This document shows positions 1 through 9,236 of a stretch of 37,806 nt of DNA, in pieces. The position numbers and the translations under genes were made by a program. The stretch covers positions 1 to 37,806 of the forward strand of contig CAXAAH010000014.1 in assembly GCA_963966775.1 (NCBI GenBank). The letters are read 5' to 3'. The notes under the pieces were generated by a model. That model worked only from the letters and a program-made list of their open reading frames with translations. It had not been told where the DNA came from and did not search any database. Position 1 is the stretch's first letter. Each line of letters begins with the position of its first letter. Origin of the DNA: UBA685 sp002299005. Its GTDB lineage: Bacteria; Pseudomonadota; Alphaproteobacteria; Puniceispirillales; Puniceispirillaceae.

Positions 1-53
1 TTTAGGTTCTGGTATCTAACGATGTGGGGGTTCAAGTCCCTCCGCCCGCACCA
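1..53 (+). tRNA. tRNA-Leu(UAG), 3' part only
   Basis: The window opens inside a tRNA, at the first base of the anticodon loop (loop at 1-7). The anticodon TAG at 3-5 reads leucine CUA-type codons. The 3' half of the anticodon stem (8-12), a long variable arm typical of class II tRNAs, a T arm (stem 26-30 with 38-42, loop TTCAAGT) and an acceptor strand ending in an encoded CCA at 51-53 are all present. The 5' half lies outside the window. The segment closely resembles the same part of enterobacterial tRNA-Leu(UAG). A tRNA-Leu directly upstream of tig is common in Alphaproteobacteria. Confidence 0.9.
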
Positions 54-150
54 TTAGCCCCAAGACAGATACCTCTCCAGAACCTTTATCATTGGATTGT
101 TACCATAGATGGTGCATCGCAATGCAAGGCTAATGACAGGAATTACATTC

Positions 151-1692
<1,542 letters not shown>

Positions 1693-1701
1693 GGCGTAAA
1701 C

Positions 1702-1719
1702 TTAAGGCATTTGCCTTAA
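1702..1719. other. Perfect inverted repeat downstream of tig
   Basis: Eight bases at 1702-1709 (TTAAGGCA) are exactly complementary to 1712-1719 across a two-base centre. No T-run follows, so this is not an intrinsic terminator by itself. It lies 10 bases after the tig stop and about 20 bases before the real terminator, where it may protect the 3' end of the mRNA. Confidence 0.5.
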
Positions 1720-1739
1720 TAGCCAGATAAAAAAGCATT

Positions 1740-1775
1740 TAGGGGTTGGCGTCTTGCACGTTAACCCCTATTTTT
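1740..1775 (+). terminator. Intrinsic terminator of tig
   Basis: An eight-base stem, TAGGGGTT at 1740-1747 with AACCCCTA at 1763-1770, encloses a 15-base loop and is followed immediately by five T residues. It separates tig from clpP. Confidence 0.75.
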
Positions 1776-1850
1776 ATACTGAAAGTTATTAACGGGGTTA
1801 TAAACAAGCTGTCTTGAAACCCTTTATACCTAGTTAGAAAGAACGAAATA

Positions 1851-2471
1851 ATGTTGCCAGATGATATGAGAGAACAAGCCGCTTTGGTGCCAATGGTTGT
1901 TGAGCAAACAAGCCGCGGCGAGAGGTCATATGATATCTATTCACGTCTGCTAAAAGAGCGCATTATTTTCTTGAATGGCCCTGTTGAAGATATGATGTCT
2001 TCATTAATCTGTGCCCAGCTTTTGTTTTTGGAATCAGAAAATCCGGATAAAGATATCTTTATGTATATCAACTCACCGGGGGGTGTTGTGACATCTGGTT
2101 TGGCGATTTATGACACGATGGAATATATCCGCCCGAACGTTGCGACTGTCTGCATGGGCCAAGCCGCGTCAATGGGCTCATTGCTGTTGATGGCAGGGGC
2201 CGCTGGTAAGCGTTACTGCCTGCCAAATGCGCGTATCATGACGCACCAGCCATCTGGCGGTTTCCAAGGTCAGGCAACTGATATTGAAATTCATGCAAAG
2301 GAAATCATCAATCTGCGCGGGCGTCTTAATGGCATTTATGAAAAGCATACAGGCCAAACCGCAAAGCAAATTGAGAAGATCATGGAAAGAGACACATTCA
2401 TGTCGCCAGAAGAGGCAAAAGCGCTTGGTTTGATTGACGAAGTTGTCTCAAAGCGTCCGACTGCCGCCTAA
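1851..2471 (+). CDS. clpP: ATP-dependent Clp protease proteolytic subunit
   Basis: ClpP is the barrel-shaped serine peptidase that degrades substrates unfolded and fed in by ClpX or ClpA. The 206-aa product has the usual length. The catalytic triad is visible as Ser107 in GQAASMG, His132 in THQP and Asp181 in MERDTF. The YINSPGG oxyanion-hole segment is at 72-78 and the conserved N-terminal stretch VEQTSRGERSYDIYSRLLKER at about 17-37. No strong Shine-Dalgarno is visible; an AGAAAG stretch precedes the ATG. A CTTGAA motif at 1813 resembles an alphaproteobacterial heat-shock -35 element, but the matching -10 is poor. clpX follows 137 bases downstream. Confidence 0.97.
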   Translation: MLPDDMREQAALVPMVVEQTSRGERSYDIYSRLLKERIIFLNGPVEDMMSSLICAQLLFLESENPDKDIFMYINSPGGVVTSGLAIYDTMEYIRPNVATVCMGQAASMGSLLLMAGAAGKRYCLPNARIMTHQPSGGFQGQATDIEIHAKEIINLRGRLNGIYEKHTGQTAKQIEKIMERDTFMSPEEAKALGLIDEVVSKRPTAA

Positions 2472-2608
2472 AGCTAGGCTGTGACAGATTGACCTGCGGC
2501 AGTAATTTTTTGTTGTCGGAAAACGTTTCATAGGTCTAGTCTGTTAATTACATGAGTTAAATTTGTGCCGCATGGCATGTAAAAGCCTTAAAGTAAGGAT
2601 ATAATTTT

Positions 2609-3862
2609 ATGGCAAAATCATCTGATGATGACAGCAAATCAACGCTCTTTTGTTCTTTTTGTGGGAAGAGCCAGCATGAAGTTCGCAAATTAATCGCAGG
2701 GCCAACGGTCTTTATCTGTGATGAATGTGTTGAATTATGCATGGATATTATCCGCGAAGAGCATAAAACAGCTTTGCCGAAAAATCATGAAGGTGTGCCA
2801 ACACCTGCCGATATTAATGATGTGCTAAATGATTATGTGATCGGCCAAGCCAAAGCAAAGCGTGTGCTATCAGTCGCGGTTCATAACCATTATAAGCGTC
2901 TTGCCAATGCTGGTAAAACAGGTGATTTGGAAATTGCGAAATCAAATATCTTGCTCGTTGGCCCAACAGGGTGCGGTAAGACATTGCTTGCCCAATCTTT
3001 GGCACGCATGCTTGATGTGCCGTTCACAATGGCAGATGCGACAACCCTAACCGAGGCAGGTTATGTCGGTGAGGATGTTGAGAATATCATCCTAAAGCTG
3101 TTGCAAGCCGCTGATTACAACGTCGAAAAAGCACAGCGCGGCATCGTCTATATTGATGAGGTGGACAAGATTTCACGCAAATCAGATAACCCGTCTATCA
3201 CGAGAGACGTCTCTGGTGAGGGTGTTCAGCAAGCCTTGTTAAAAATTATGGAAGGCACCGTTGCCTCTGTGCCGCCGCAAGGGGGCAGAAAGCATCCTCA
3301 GCAAGAATTCTTGCAAGTAGATACCACCAATATTCTGTTTATCTGTGGCGGTGCGTTTGCCGGTCTTGATAAGACGATTGCCAACCGTAATAGCGGTGCT
3401 GGCATTGGTTTTGGTGCAGAGGTGCGTGGGCCTGAAGATAAGAGCTTGAGCGATTTGCTGGCTAATCTTGAGCCTGAGGATCTGATTAAATTCGGCCTCA
3501 TCCCTGAATTTGTTGGCCGTCTGCCTGTCATCGCGACCTTGGAAGATTTGGATGAAGATGCGTTGGTTCGCATCTTGACCGAGCCAAAGAATGCGCTGAC
3601 AAAGCAATATGGCGCGCTGTTTGACATGGATGATGTGCGCCTTGAGTTCCGTGAAGAAGCGCTTCGTGCGATTGCGCGCAAAGCGATTGAACGCAAAACA
3701 GGCGCAAGAGGCCTGCGCTCTATCCTTGAGAGCATCTTGATGGACACGATGTTCGATATCCCAACCGCGCGTGATATCGAAGAGGTGGTCATCAATGAAG
3801 AGGTTGTGAATGACAATGCCCCGCCATTAGTGGTGCATGCGGCTAGTCCGAAAAAAGCTTAG
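2609..3862 (+). CDS. clpX: ATP-dependent Clp protease ATP-binding subunit ClpX
   Basis: ClpX is the hexameric AAA+ unfoldase that recognises tagged or native substrates and translocates them into ClpP. The 417-aa protein has the N-terminal zinc-binding domain (Cys15, Cys18, Cys37, Cys40), Walker A GPTGCGKT at 118-125, the GYVG pore loop at 151-154 and Walker B with Asp183-Glu184 in YIDEVDK. The GGRKHP segment typical of ClpX and a C-terminal small domain follow. An AAGGAT sequence about 10 bases before the ATG supports the start. Its own terminator lies just downstream, so clpX and lon are separate units. Confidence 0.98.
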   Translation: MAKSSDDDSKSTLFCSFCGKSQHEVRKLIAGPTVFICDECVELCMDIIREEHKTALPKNHEGVPTPADINDVLNDYVIGQAKAKRVLSVAVHNHYKRLANAGKTGDLEIAKSNILLVGPTGCGKTLLAQSLARMLDVPFTMADATTLTEAGYVGEDVENIILKLLQAADYNVEKAQRGIVYIDEVDKISRKSDNPSITRDVSGEGVQQALLKIMEGTVASVPPQGGRKHPQQEFLQVDTTNILFICGGAFAGLDKTIANRNSGAGIGFGAEVRGPEDKSLSDLLANLEPEDLIKFGLIPEFVGRLPVIATLEDLDEDALVRILTEPKNALTKQYGALFDMDDVRLEFREEALRAIARKAIERKTGARGLRSILESILMDTMFDIPTARDIEEVVINEEVVNDNAPPLVVHAASPKKA

Positions 3863-3885
3863 GCTTTCTTCAGCGATTATTTTTC

Positions 3886-3915
3886 AAAAAGGCTGCCGAA
3901 AGGTGGCCTTTTTTT
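3886..3915 (+). terminator. Intrinsic terminator of clpX
   Basis: A long stem pairs AAAAAGGC (3886-3893) and four inner pairs, two of them G-U, with the complementary arm ending in GCCTTTTT. It is capped by a GAAA tetraloop at 3898-3901. The descending arm runs into a stretch of T residues. Confidence 0.85.
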
Positions 3916-3998
3916 ATTTTTGGCCAAGAAATTAAAGAGCAGAAACGCCGGCCATTTAACTTTTTTTCAATAGATAGGATGGTATTTAATAGATACCC

Positions 3999-4027
3999 CT
4001 TGAAGTTCTTTGCTTGAGACCACATTT
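3999..4027 (+). promoter_or_regulatory. Possible heat-shock (sigma-32 type) promoter of lon
   Basis: CTTGAA at 3999-4004 is separated by 16 bases from CACATTT at 4021-4027. This resembles the alphaproteobacterial RpoH consensus (CTTGAA, spacer of 16-17, CCATNT-like). A start near 4034 would leave a leader of about 35 bases before the lon ATG. The call rests on motif similarity and on lon being a heat-shock gene in many bacteria. Confidence 0.4.
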
Positions 4028-4068
4028 GCTAAGGATGGGTTCTTTGTTTGAAAGAAAGTGATTTCACT

Positions 4069-6468
4069 ATGACTGATACGACATTACACACTCTTCCTGT
4101 TCTGCCATTGCGCGATATTGTGGTGTTCCCGCATATGATCGTGCCTCTGTTTGTTGGCCGGGAAAAATCAGTCAAAGCGCTTGAAGCTGTAATGGCAAAG
4201 AACAAGCAGATTCTGCTTTTGACCCAAAAAGAAGCGGCGACAGAAGACCCATCGCAAGATGATATGCATCAGATGGGCACTTTGGGCCATATCCTACAAT
4301 TGCTGAAATTGCCAGATGGTACGGTCAAAGTATTGGTCGAGGGAACTGTGCGCGCAAAGGTCGAAGGGTTTTTGGAGCATAGCGAGTTTCTCGCCGCAGA
4401 GGTGAGTGAACAGCCTGATACAGATAAGCCTGCCTCTGAGGTGGTGGCTATGGGTAAAGCGGCGGTTCAGCAGTTCGAAAATTATATCAAATTAAATAAG
4501 AAGATCGCCTCTGAAGTGATGGTGTCAGTCAATCAGATTGAAGAGACCTCAAAAATCGCGGATACATTGGCCTCTCATCTATCTGTGAAGATTGAAGATA
4601 AGCAATCATTGCTTGATGATATTGATCTGAAATCACGTCTTGAAAACATCTTTTCAATGATGGAAGGCGAGATGAGTGTCTTGCAGGTGGAAAAGCGCAT
4701 CCGCAATCGTGTGAAGCGCCAGATGGAAAAAACCCAACGCGAATATTATTTGAATGAGCAAATGAAAGCGATTCAAAAAGAATTAGGCGAGGGGGAAGAT
4801 GGCAAGTCTGAGCTAGATGAGATCGAGGCAAAGATTGAGTCTGTGAAGATGCCAAAAGAAGCCAAAGAAAAGGCGCAAGGTGAGCTGAAGAAATTGCGCA
4901 ATATGGGCCCGATGAGTGCTGAGGCAACGGTGGTGCGTAACTATCTTGATTGGATGACCGATATTCCGTGGAAGAAAGCAAGCCGCCTAAAGTCAGACAT
5001 CACAGAATCACGCGCTATCTTGGACGCTGACCATTATGGTCTTGATAAGGTCAAAGAGCGCATTGTTGAGTTTTTGGCCGTGCAAGCGCGCACTAAGAAG
5101 ATGAAGGGGCCAATTTTGTGCCTTGTTGGCCCTCCAGGTGTCGGCAAAACATCTTTGGGCAAGTCGATTGCCAAAGCCACAGGTCGTAAATATGTCCGCA
5201 TGGCGCTTGGCGGTGTGCGCGATGAGGCCGAGATTAGAGGCCATAGACGCACCTATATTGGCGCTATGCCCGGTAAGGTTATCCAAAGCATGAAAAAGGC
5301 AGGGACAAATAACCCCCTCTTCTTGCTTGATGAAATTGATAAGCTTGGCGCTGACTGGCGCGGCGATCCGTCCTCAGCGTTGCTAGAGGTGCTTGATCCA
5401 GCCCAGAATAATAGCTTCCAAGACCATTATGTAGAGGTCGATTTTGATCTGTCGAATGTGATGTTTATCACAACGTCAAATTCAATGAATATGCCACAGC
5501 CTTTGCTTGACCGTATGGAAATCATCCGCCTGTCTGGCTATACAGAAGATGAGAAGATTGAGATTGCGACGCGTCACATGGTTGCCAAACAGATGACTGA
5601 TCATGGTCTAAAAGACGGTGAATTAGTGATTGAGAGAAGCGCTATCCAATCCATTATCCGCTATTACACAAGAGAAGCCGGCGTTCGTAATCTTGAGCGG
5701 GAAATTGCGAAAATCGCGCGCAAAGCTGTGACAAAGATTTTGGCAGGTGAGGCGAAGACCCTCAGCGTGTCTGATGAGAATATTGACGATTTCTTGGGCG
5801 TGAAGCGTTTCAAATTCGGCGAAATTGATACTGATGACCAAGTGGGCGTTGTCACAGGTCTTGCTTGGACTGAAGTTGGCGGCGAATTGCTGCAAGTCGA
5901 AGCGGTGAAGGTGCCCGGTAAGGGCAAGATGTCAGCCACGGGCAAGCTTGGTGATGTGATGAAAGAATCAATTCAGGCAGCTGAATTCTTCATCAAATCA
6001 CGCGCGGCAACCTATGGCATTAATCTGGCTGAATCAGACAAGGCAGATATCCATGTGCACGTGCCGGAGGGCGCGACGCCAAAGGATGGGCCATCTGCCG
6101 GCGTGGCAATGGTCACGGCGATTGTATCAGCGCAAACAGGTATCGCTGTGCGCAAAGATGTCGGCATGACAGGCGAGATTACTTTGCGCGGGCGTGTGTT
6201 GCCAATCGGCGGCTTGAAAGAAAAGCTGCTGGCGGCACAACGTGGAGGCATTAAGACTGTTTTGATTCCAAAAGAGAATGAAAAAGACTTGGCTGACATC
6301 CCTGAGAATGTGAAATCAGATCTAACAATCTTGCCAATCACCTATGTAGATGAGGCTTTGGGCGCCGCTTTGACGGCCATGCCAACGCCGCTAGAAGGGG
6401 CAGCTGATTCATCAATTGCTTCTGAAAAAGTGACTTCAACAGGCGAAAATGAGGCCTTTACGCACTAA
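4069..6468 (+). CDS. lon: ATP-dependent protease Lon
   Basis: Lon is a single-chain AAA+ serine protease that removes damaged and regulatory proteins in the cytosol. From ATG 4069 the protein is 799 aa, close to the family norm; an in-frame TTG at 4048 would add only seven residues. The LON N-terminal substrate-binding domain covers about 10-200, with a coiled linker to about 300. Walker A GPPGVGKT is at 354-361 and Walker B LLDEID at 419-424. The protease domain carries the Ser-Lys dyad: Ser676 in PKDGPSAG and Lys719 in GGLKEK. The last 30 or so residues are a polar, unconserved-looking tail. lon followed by an HU gene is a common order in proteobacteria. Confidence 0.98.
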   Translation: MTDTTLHTLPVLPLRDIVVFPHMIVPLFVGREKSVKALEAVMAKNKQILLLTQKEAATEDPSQDDMHQMGTLGHILQLLKLPDGTVKVLVEGTVRAKVEGFLEHSEFLAAEVSEQPDTDKPASEVVAMGKAAVQQFENYIKLNKKIASEVMVSVNQIEETSKIADTLASHLSVKIEDKQSLLDDIDLKSRLENIFSMMEGEMSVLQVEKRIRNRVKRQMEKTQREYYLNEQMKAIQKELGEGEDGKSELDEIEAKIESVKMPKEAKEKAQGELKKLRNMGPMSAEATVVRNYLDWMTDIPWKKASRLKSDITESRAILDADHYGLDKVKERIVEFLAVQARTKKMKGPILCLVGPPGVGKTSLGKSIAKATGRKYVRMALGGVRDEAEIRGHRRTYIGAMPGKVIQSMKKAGTNNPLFLLDEIDKLGADWRGDPSSALLEVLDPAQNNSFQDHYVEVDFDLSNVMFITTSNSMNMPQPLLDRMEIIRLSGYTEDEKIEIATRHMVAKQMTDHGLKDGELVIERSAIQSIIRYYTREAGVRNLEREIAKIARKAVTKILAGEAKTLSVSDENIDDFLGVKRFKFGEIDTDDQVGVVTGLAWTEVGGELLQVEAVKVPGKGKMSATGKLGDVMKESIQAAEFFIKSRAATYGINLAESDKADIHVHVPEGATPKDGPSAGVAMVTAIVSAQTGIAVRKDVGMTGEITLRGRVLPIGGLKEKLLAAQRGGIKTVLIPKENEKDLADIPENVKSDLTILPITYVDEALGAALTAMPTPLEGAADSSIASEKVTSTGENEAFTH

Positions 6469-6545
6469 GATAGGTATTTTTGCACCGCATTTAGATAGTT
6501 TATGTTAAAAAACCCGAGAATACCGCAGTTTTTAGAAGGTTTTTG

Positions 6546-6573
6546 TTGACCAGAAAAGTGGGGTGTGTACCAT
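6546..6573 (+). promoter_or_regulatory. Putative hupB promoter
   Basis: TTGACC at 6546-6551 and TACCAT at 6568-6573 are 16 bases apart. They match sigma-70-type -35 and -10 elements at five and four of six positions. The ATG lies about 60 bases downstream. The lon-to-hupB gap is 167 bases and shows no convincing terminator. Confidence 0.45.
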
Positions 6574-6635
6574 CGAGGCAAGTGATGGGTTCATCCCATC
6601 TTCATAAATATAATCATTTTAAAAGGGGGCATCCC

Positions 6636-6911
6636 ATGAATAAAAACGATCTTATCTCAGCAGTAGCTGACGGCTCTGGTTTGTCAAAAGCAGACGCAGG
6701 TCGCGCTGTTGATGCAGTGTTTGCTGCAATTTCAGACGCTCTTAAGGGCGGTGATGAAGTGCGTATCGTTGGTTTTGGTTCTTTCTCAGTTGCGCATCGT
6801 GCAGCCAGCACTGGCCGTAACCCACGCACAGGTGAAGCAATCCAGATTGCGGCATCAAAGCAGCCAAAGTTCAAGGCTGGTGCACCTTTGAAGGCAGCTG
6901 TAAACGGCTAA
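6636..6911 (+). CDS. hupB: DNA-binding protein HU
   Basis: HU is a small histone-like dimer that bends and compacts DNA without strict sequence specificity. The 91-aa protein has the helical dimerisation half (about 1-45), the VRIVGFGSFSV strands and the DNA-contacting arm with GRNPRTG at about 60-66. ATG 6636 is chosen because AAAAGGGGG sits just upstream and the product then starts MNKNDLI as other HU proteins do; the longer reading frame from 6543 only adds unconserved residues. Position next to lon supports the hupB assignment. Confidence 0.96.
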   Translation: MNKNDLISAVADGSGLSKADAGRAVDAVFAAISDALKGGDEVRIVGFGSFSVAHRAASTGRNPRTGEAIQIAASKQPKFKAGAPLKAAVNG

Positions 6912-6943
6912 TAAAAAAGGTAAATTTTTTACTTTCTTTTTTC

Positions 6944-6977
6944 GCGCTGACTGGTTATACACTGGTCAGCGCTTTTT
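6944..6977 (+). terminator. Intrinsic terminator of hupB
   Basis: GCGCTGAC at 6944-6951 pairs perfectly with GTCAGCGC at 6965-6972, with three further inner pairs, and is followed by five T residues. A weaker A/T-rich hairpin lies between it and the hupB stop. The tRNA-Val gene begins only 26 bases later. Confidence 0.85.
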
Positions 6978-7002
6978 ATAAGCGGCGTTCATACGACGGT
7001 AA

Positions 7003-7078
7003 GGGTGGTTAGCTCAGCTGGGAGAGCAACTCGTTTACACCGAGTAGGTCGGGGGTTCGAGCCCCTCACCACCCACCA
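7003..7078 (+). tRNA. tRNA-Val(UAC)
   Basis: This is a complete 76-base cloverleaf. Acceptor strands 7003-7009 and 7068-7074 pair, the anticodon stem ACTCG/CGAGT encloses TAC at 7036-7038, the T arm has loop TTCGAGC, and CCA is encoded at 7076-7078. No independent promoter is evident because the hupB terminator ends 26 bases upstream. Confidence 0.97.
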
Positions 7079-7096
7079 TCGTTTGAAAGAATTAAG

Positions 7097-7141
7097 AGAC
7101 TGATTTAGGACTTCCAATAGATTGTTGGCGGTCTTTTTTTT
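7097..7141 (+). terminator. Terminator after tRNA-Val
   Basis: AGACTG at 7097-7102 pairs (one G-U) with CGGTCT at 7129-7134. A smaller inner CCAA/TTGG stem is present and eight T residues follow from 7134. Confidence 0.6.
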
Positions 7142-7202
7142 GGCTTAAATTTAGGCGGCAAATTATTTTTATAAAAAGTCACTAAATCGGGTGATAAAGT
7201 GC

Positions 7203-7231
7203 TTGCAAGCTTCAATGGCATTTTGTATATC
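7203..7231 (+). promoter_or_regulatory. Promoter of tRNA-Asp
   Basis: TTGCAA at 7203-7208 and TATATC at 7226-7231 are separated by exactly 17 bases and lie about 35 bases upstream of the tRNA 5' end. This is a good sigma-70-type match and suitable spacing for a short tRNA leader. Confidence 0.55.
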
Positions 7232-7265
7232 ATGTCCACCGCAGTCGATTACGATAGCGCATTGC

Positions 7266-7342
<77 letters not shown>

Positions 7343-7554
7343 CTTTTCCAAGACAGTTTCATAAAATCTCTTACATCGTTTGATGAATTCTGCATTGTGC
7401 AGAATAGCTTTGCGTGTTCTTTGGGCAATTTTTCACCTTGCGATATAGGCACGCATTACACTTGCAATTTTGTGCTCAAAGTTCTAGTAAAAGGCAAAGT
7501 TTGGTGGCTTGTACAAAAGGCCACTTTGCAAGCATTGCTAAGGTGCGGGGAAAA
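7343..7554 (+). other. Leader region upstream of nuoA, no gene
   Basis: This 212-base gap holds no convincing coding sequence. It contains a hairpin at 7387-7405 (ATTCTGCA paired with TGCAGAAT around three bases) that lacks a T-run. A second structure at about 7495-7529 has GTGGC paired with GCCAC. A weak promoter-like pair, TTGGGC at 7421 and TATAGG at 7444, has 17-base spacing. It probably carries the nuo operon promoter and 5' leader. Confidence 0.4.
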
Positions 7555-7920
7555 ATGGAAAATTATCTAGTCGATTATCTACCAATCGCTGTCCTTTTGG
7601 GTATCGCTGCGGCGGTCTCATTGGCGCTTGTATTAGGCGCATTTATTGTTGGTAATCAAAAGCCAGACATCGAAAAGCTGACATCTTATGAATGTGGTTT
7701 TGATGCGTTTGATGATTCGCGCAAGCCGTTTGATGTGCGCTTTTATCTGGTAGCTATCTTGTTCATCATTTTCGATCTCGAAGTGGCATTCTTATTCCCA
7801 TGGGCGGTTGCGCTTGATGGTATCGGGATGTTTGGTTTCTGGTCGATGATTATTTTCCTAGGCGTGCTAACAGTTGGGTTTGCCTATGAATGGAAAAAAG
7901 GCGCGCTTGAATGGGAATAG
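7555..7920 (+). CDS. nuoA: NADH-quinone oxidoreductase subunit A
   Basis: NuoA is a small membrane subunit of complex I near the quinone-entry region. The 121-aa protein has three membrane segments (about 8-34, 65-88 and 93-113) and the conserved TSYECGFDAFDDSRKPFDVRFYLVAILFIIFDLE region in between, whose Cys and Glu/Asp positions mark the family. ATG 7555 is chosen because GGGG precedes it and the product has the family length; an upstream in-frame start at 7414 adds an unlikely extension. It is the first gene of the nuo operon. Confidence 0.96.
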   Translation: MENYLVDYLPIAVLLGIAAAVSLALVLGAFIVGNQKPDIEKLTSYECGFDAFDDSRKPFDVRFYLVAILFIIFDLEVAFLFPWAVALDGIGMFGFWSMIIFLGVLTVGFAYEWKKGALEWE

Positions 7921-8027
7921 GGTGCTTGCACTTTATCCCATCAGTTAACGCGCATTAGTAAGGTCTTGCTTCTTTGTTGGGGGCAGGGCTCTCGGTATAA
8001 AACGAGAATATAAAACGGGGTGTTTCG

Positions 8028-8576
8028 ATGACACTAGGTAAATTAGATTTAAATACACCAATTCCACAAGGTCAGGATCAAGATATGATCTTGAACGCGG
8101 TAAGTGATGAGATTGCCAATCGCGGTTTTGTCATCGCCAAAGCGGATAAGCTTTTCAACTGGGCGCGCACAGGGTCATTATGGCCAATGACTTTTGGTCT
8201 TGCATGCTGCGCTGTTGAGATGATTCACGCCGCCTCGTCTCGTTATGATATGGACCGCTATGGGATGCTTTTCCGCCCAAGCCCGCGCCAATCAGATGTG
8301 ATGATTGTGGCTGGTACATTGACCAATAAAATGGCGCCAGCCTTGCGCCGTGTATATGATCAGATGCCTGAGCCTCGGTGGGTTTTATCAATGGGCTCAT
8401 GCGCGAATGGTGGTGGTTATTATCACTATTCCTATGCGGTGGTCAGAGGTTGTGACCGCATTGTGCCAGTTGATGTTTATGTGCCAGGGTGCCCGCCAAC
8501 CGCTGAAGCGTTGATTTACGGCCTGTTGCAATTGCAAAAGAAAATCAAGCGTACATCAACAATCGCGCGCGGCTAG
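8028..8576 (+). CDS. nuoB: NADH-quinone oxidoreductase subunit B
   Basis: NuoB carries cluster N2, the [4Fe-4S] centre that hands electrons to quinone at the junction of the peripheral and membrane arms. Its ligands are visible: adjacent Cys60 and Cys61, then Cys125 in MGSCANGGG and Cys155 in VPGCPP. The length of 182 aa is normal. AACGGGG upstream serves as a ribosome-binding site. The 107-base gap after nuoA contains a small hairpin and a 9-base direct repeat. Confidence 0.97.
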   Translation: MTLGKLDLNTPIPQGQDQDMILNAVSDEIANRGFVIAKADKLFNWARTGSLWPMTFGLACCAVEMIHAASSRYDMDRYGMLFRPSPRQSDVMIVAGTLTNKMAPALRRVYDQMPEPRWVLSMGSCANGGGYYHYSYAVVRGCDRIVPVDVYVPGCPPTAEALIYGLLQLQKKIKRTSTIARG

Positions 8577-8595
8577 TGAGAAGGATTTAAAGGAT

Positions 8596-9234
8596 ATGTC
8601 ACAAACAAATCTTTCAACAGCTGAGCTAACATTTGATGCGCTACTGCCTCATCTTGGTGGTATGATTGAAGATGGTGCGCACAAAGGCGGCGAATTAGTC
8701 GTTCGGTGCCAAGCTGAAAATATTATCGAGGTTTTGACCATTTTGCGTGATGAGGCTGATTTCGCCTTTGACCAGATGACAGATTTAACCGCGGTTGATT
8801 ATCCAAACCGCCCCTACCGCTTTGAGCTTGTCTATCAGCTTTTGTCGATTACGCATAACCGCAGAATGCGTGTGCTTGTTGCCCTGCCTGAGGGTGATGT
8901 GGCGCCATCTGTTCTGTCTGTGTTTAACGCGGCAAACTGGGCAGAGCGTGAAGTGTGGGATATGTTCGGCATTTTCTTTGCGGGCCATCCAGATTTACGC
9001 CGTCTGTTGACTGATTATGGTTTTGAAGGTCATCCGCTTCGCAAAGATTTCCCAACAACAGGCTATGTCGAAGTGCGCTATGATGAAACACAGCGCCGTG
9101 TCATTTATGAGCCTGTGCATCTAACACAAGAATATCGTGATTTTGATTTCCTTAGCCCATGGGAAGGTGTCCAGAACGACATCGAGGATACTATGGCTGA
9201 CGAGGAAGCTGGCCAAGAAGAGCAGGGTGCTTAA
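8596..9234 (+). CDS. nuoC: NADH-quinone oxidoreductase subunit C
   Basis: NuoC is a peripheral-arm subunit packed against NuoD near the quinone site. The 212-aa product contains the 30-kDa-subunit signature [36 protein letters not shown] at about 114-151 and an acidic C-terminal tail. It is separate from nuoD, as in Alphaproteobacteria and mitochondria and unlike the fused nuoCD of enterobacteria. Its stop is two bases before the nuoD ATG, so the two are probably translationally coupled. Confidence 0.96.
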   Translation: [212 protein letters not shown]

Positions 9235-9236
9235 TT

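Noticed and set aside
4529..4981. A 150-codon minus-strand ORF inside lon, and similar long antisense frames in clpX, nuoG and rnj
   Set aside because: Each is opposite a well-supported conserved gene, lacks a start signal and reads as low-complexity or unlikely protein; they are shadows of the coding strand's codon usage.
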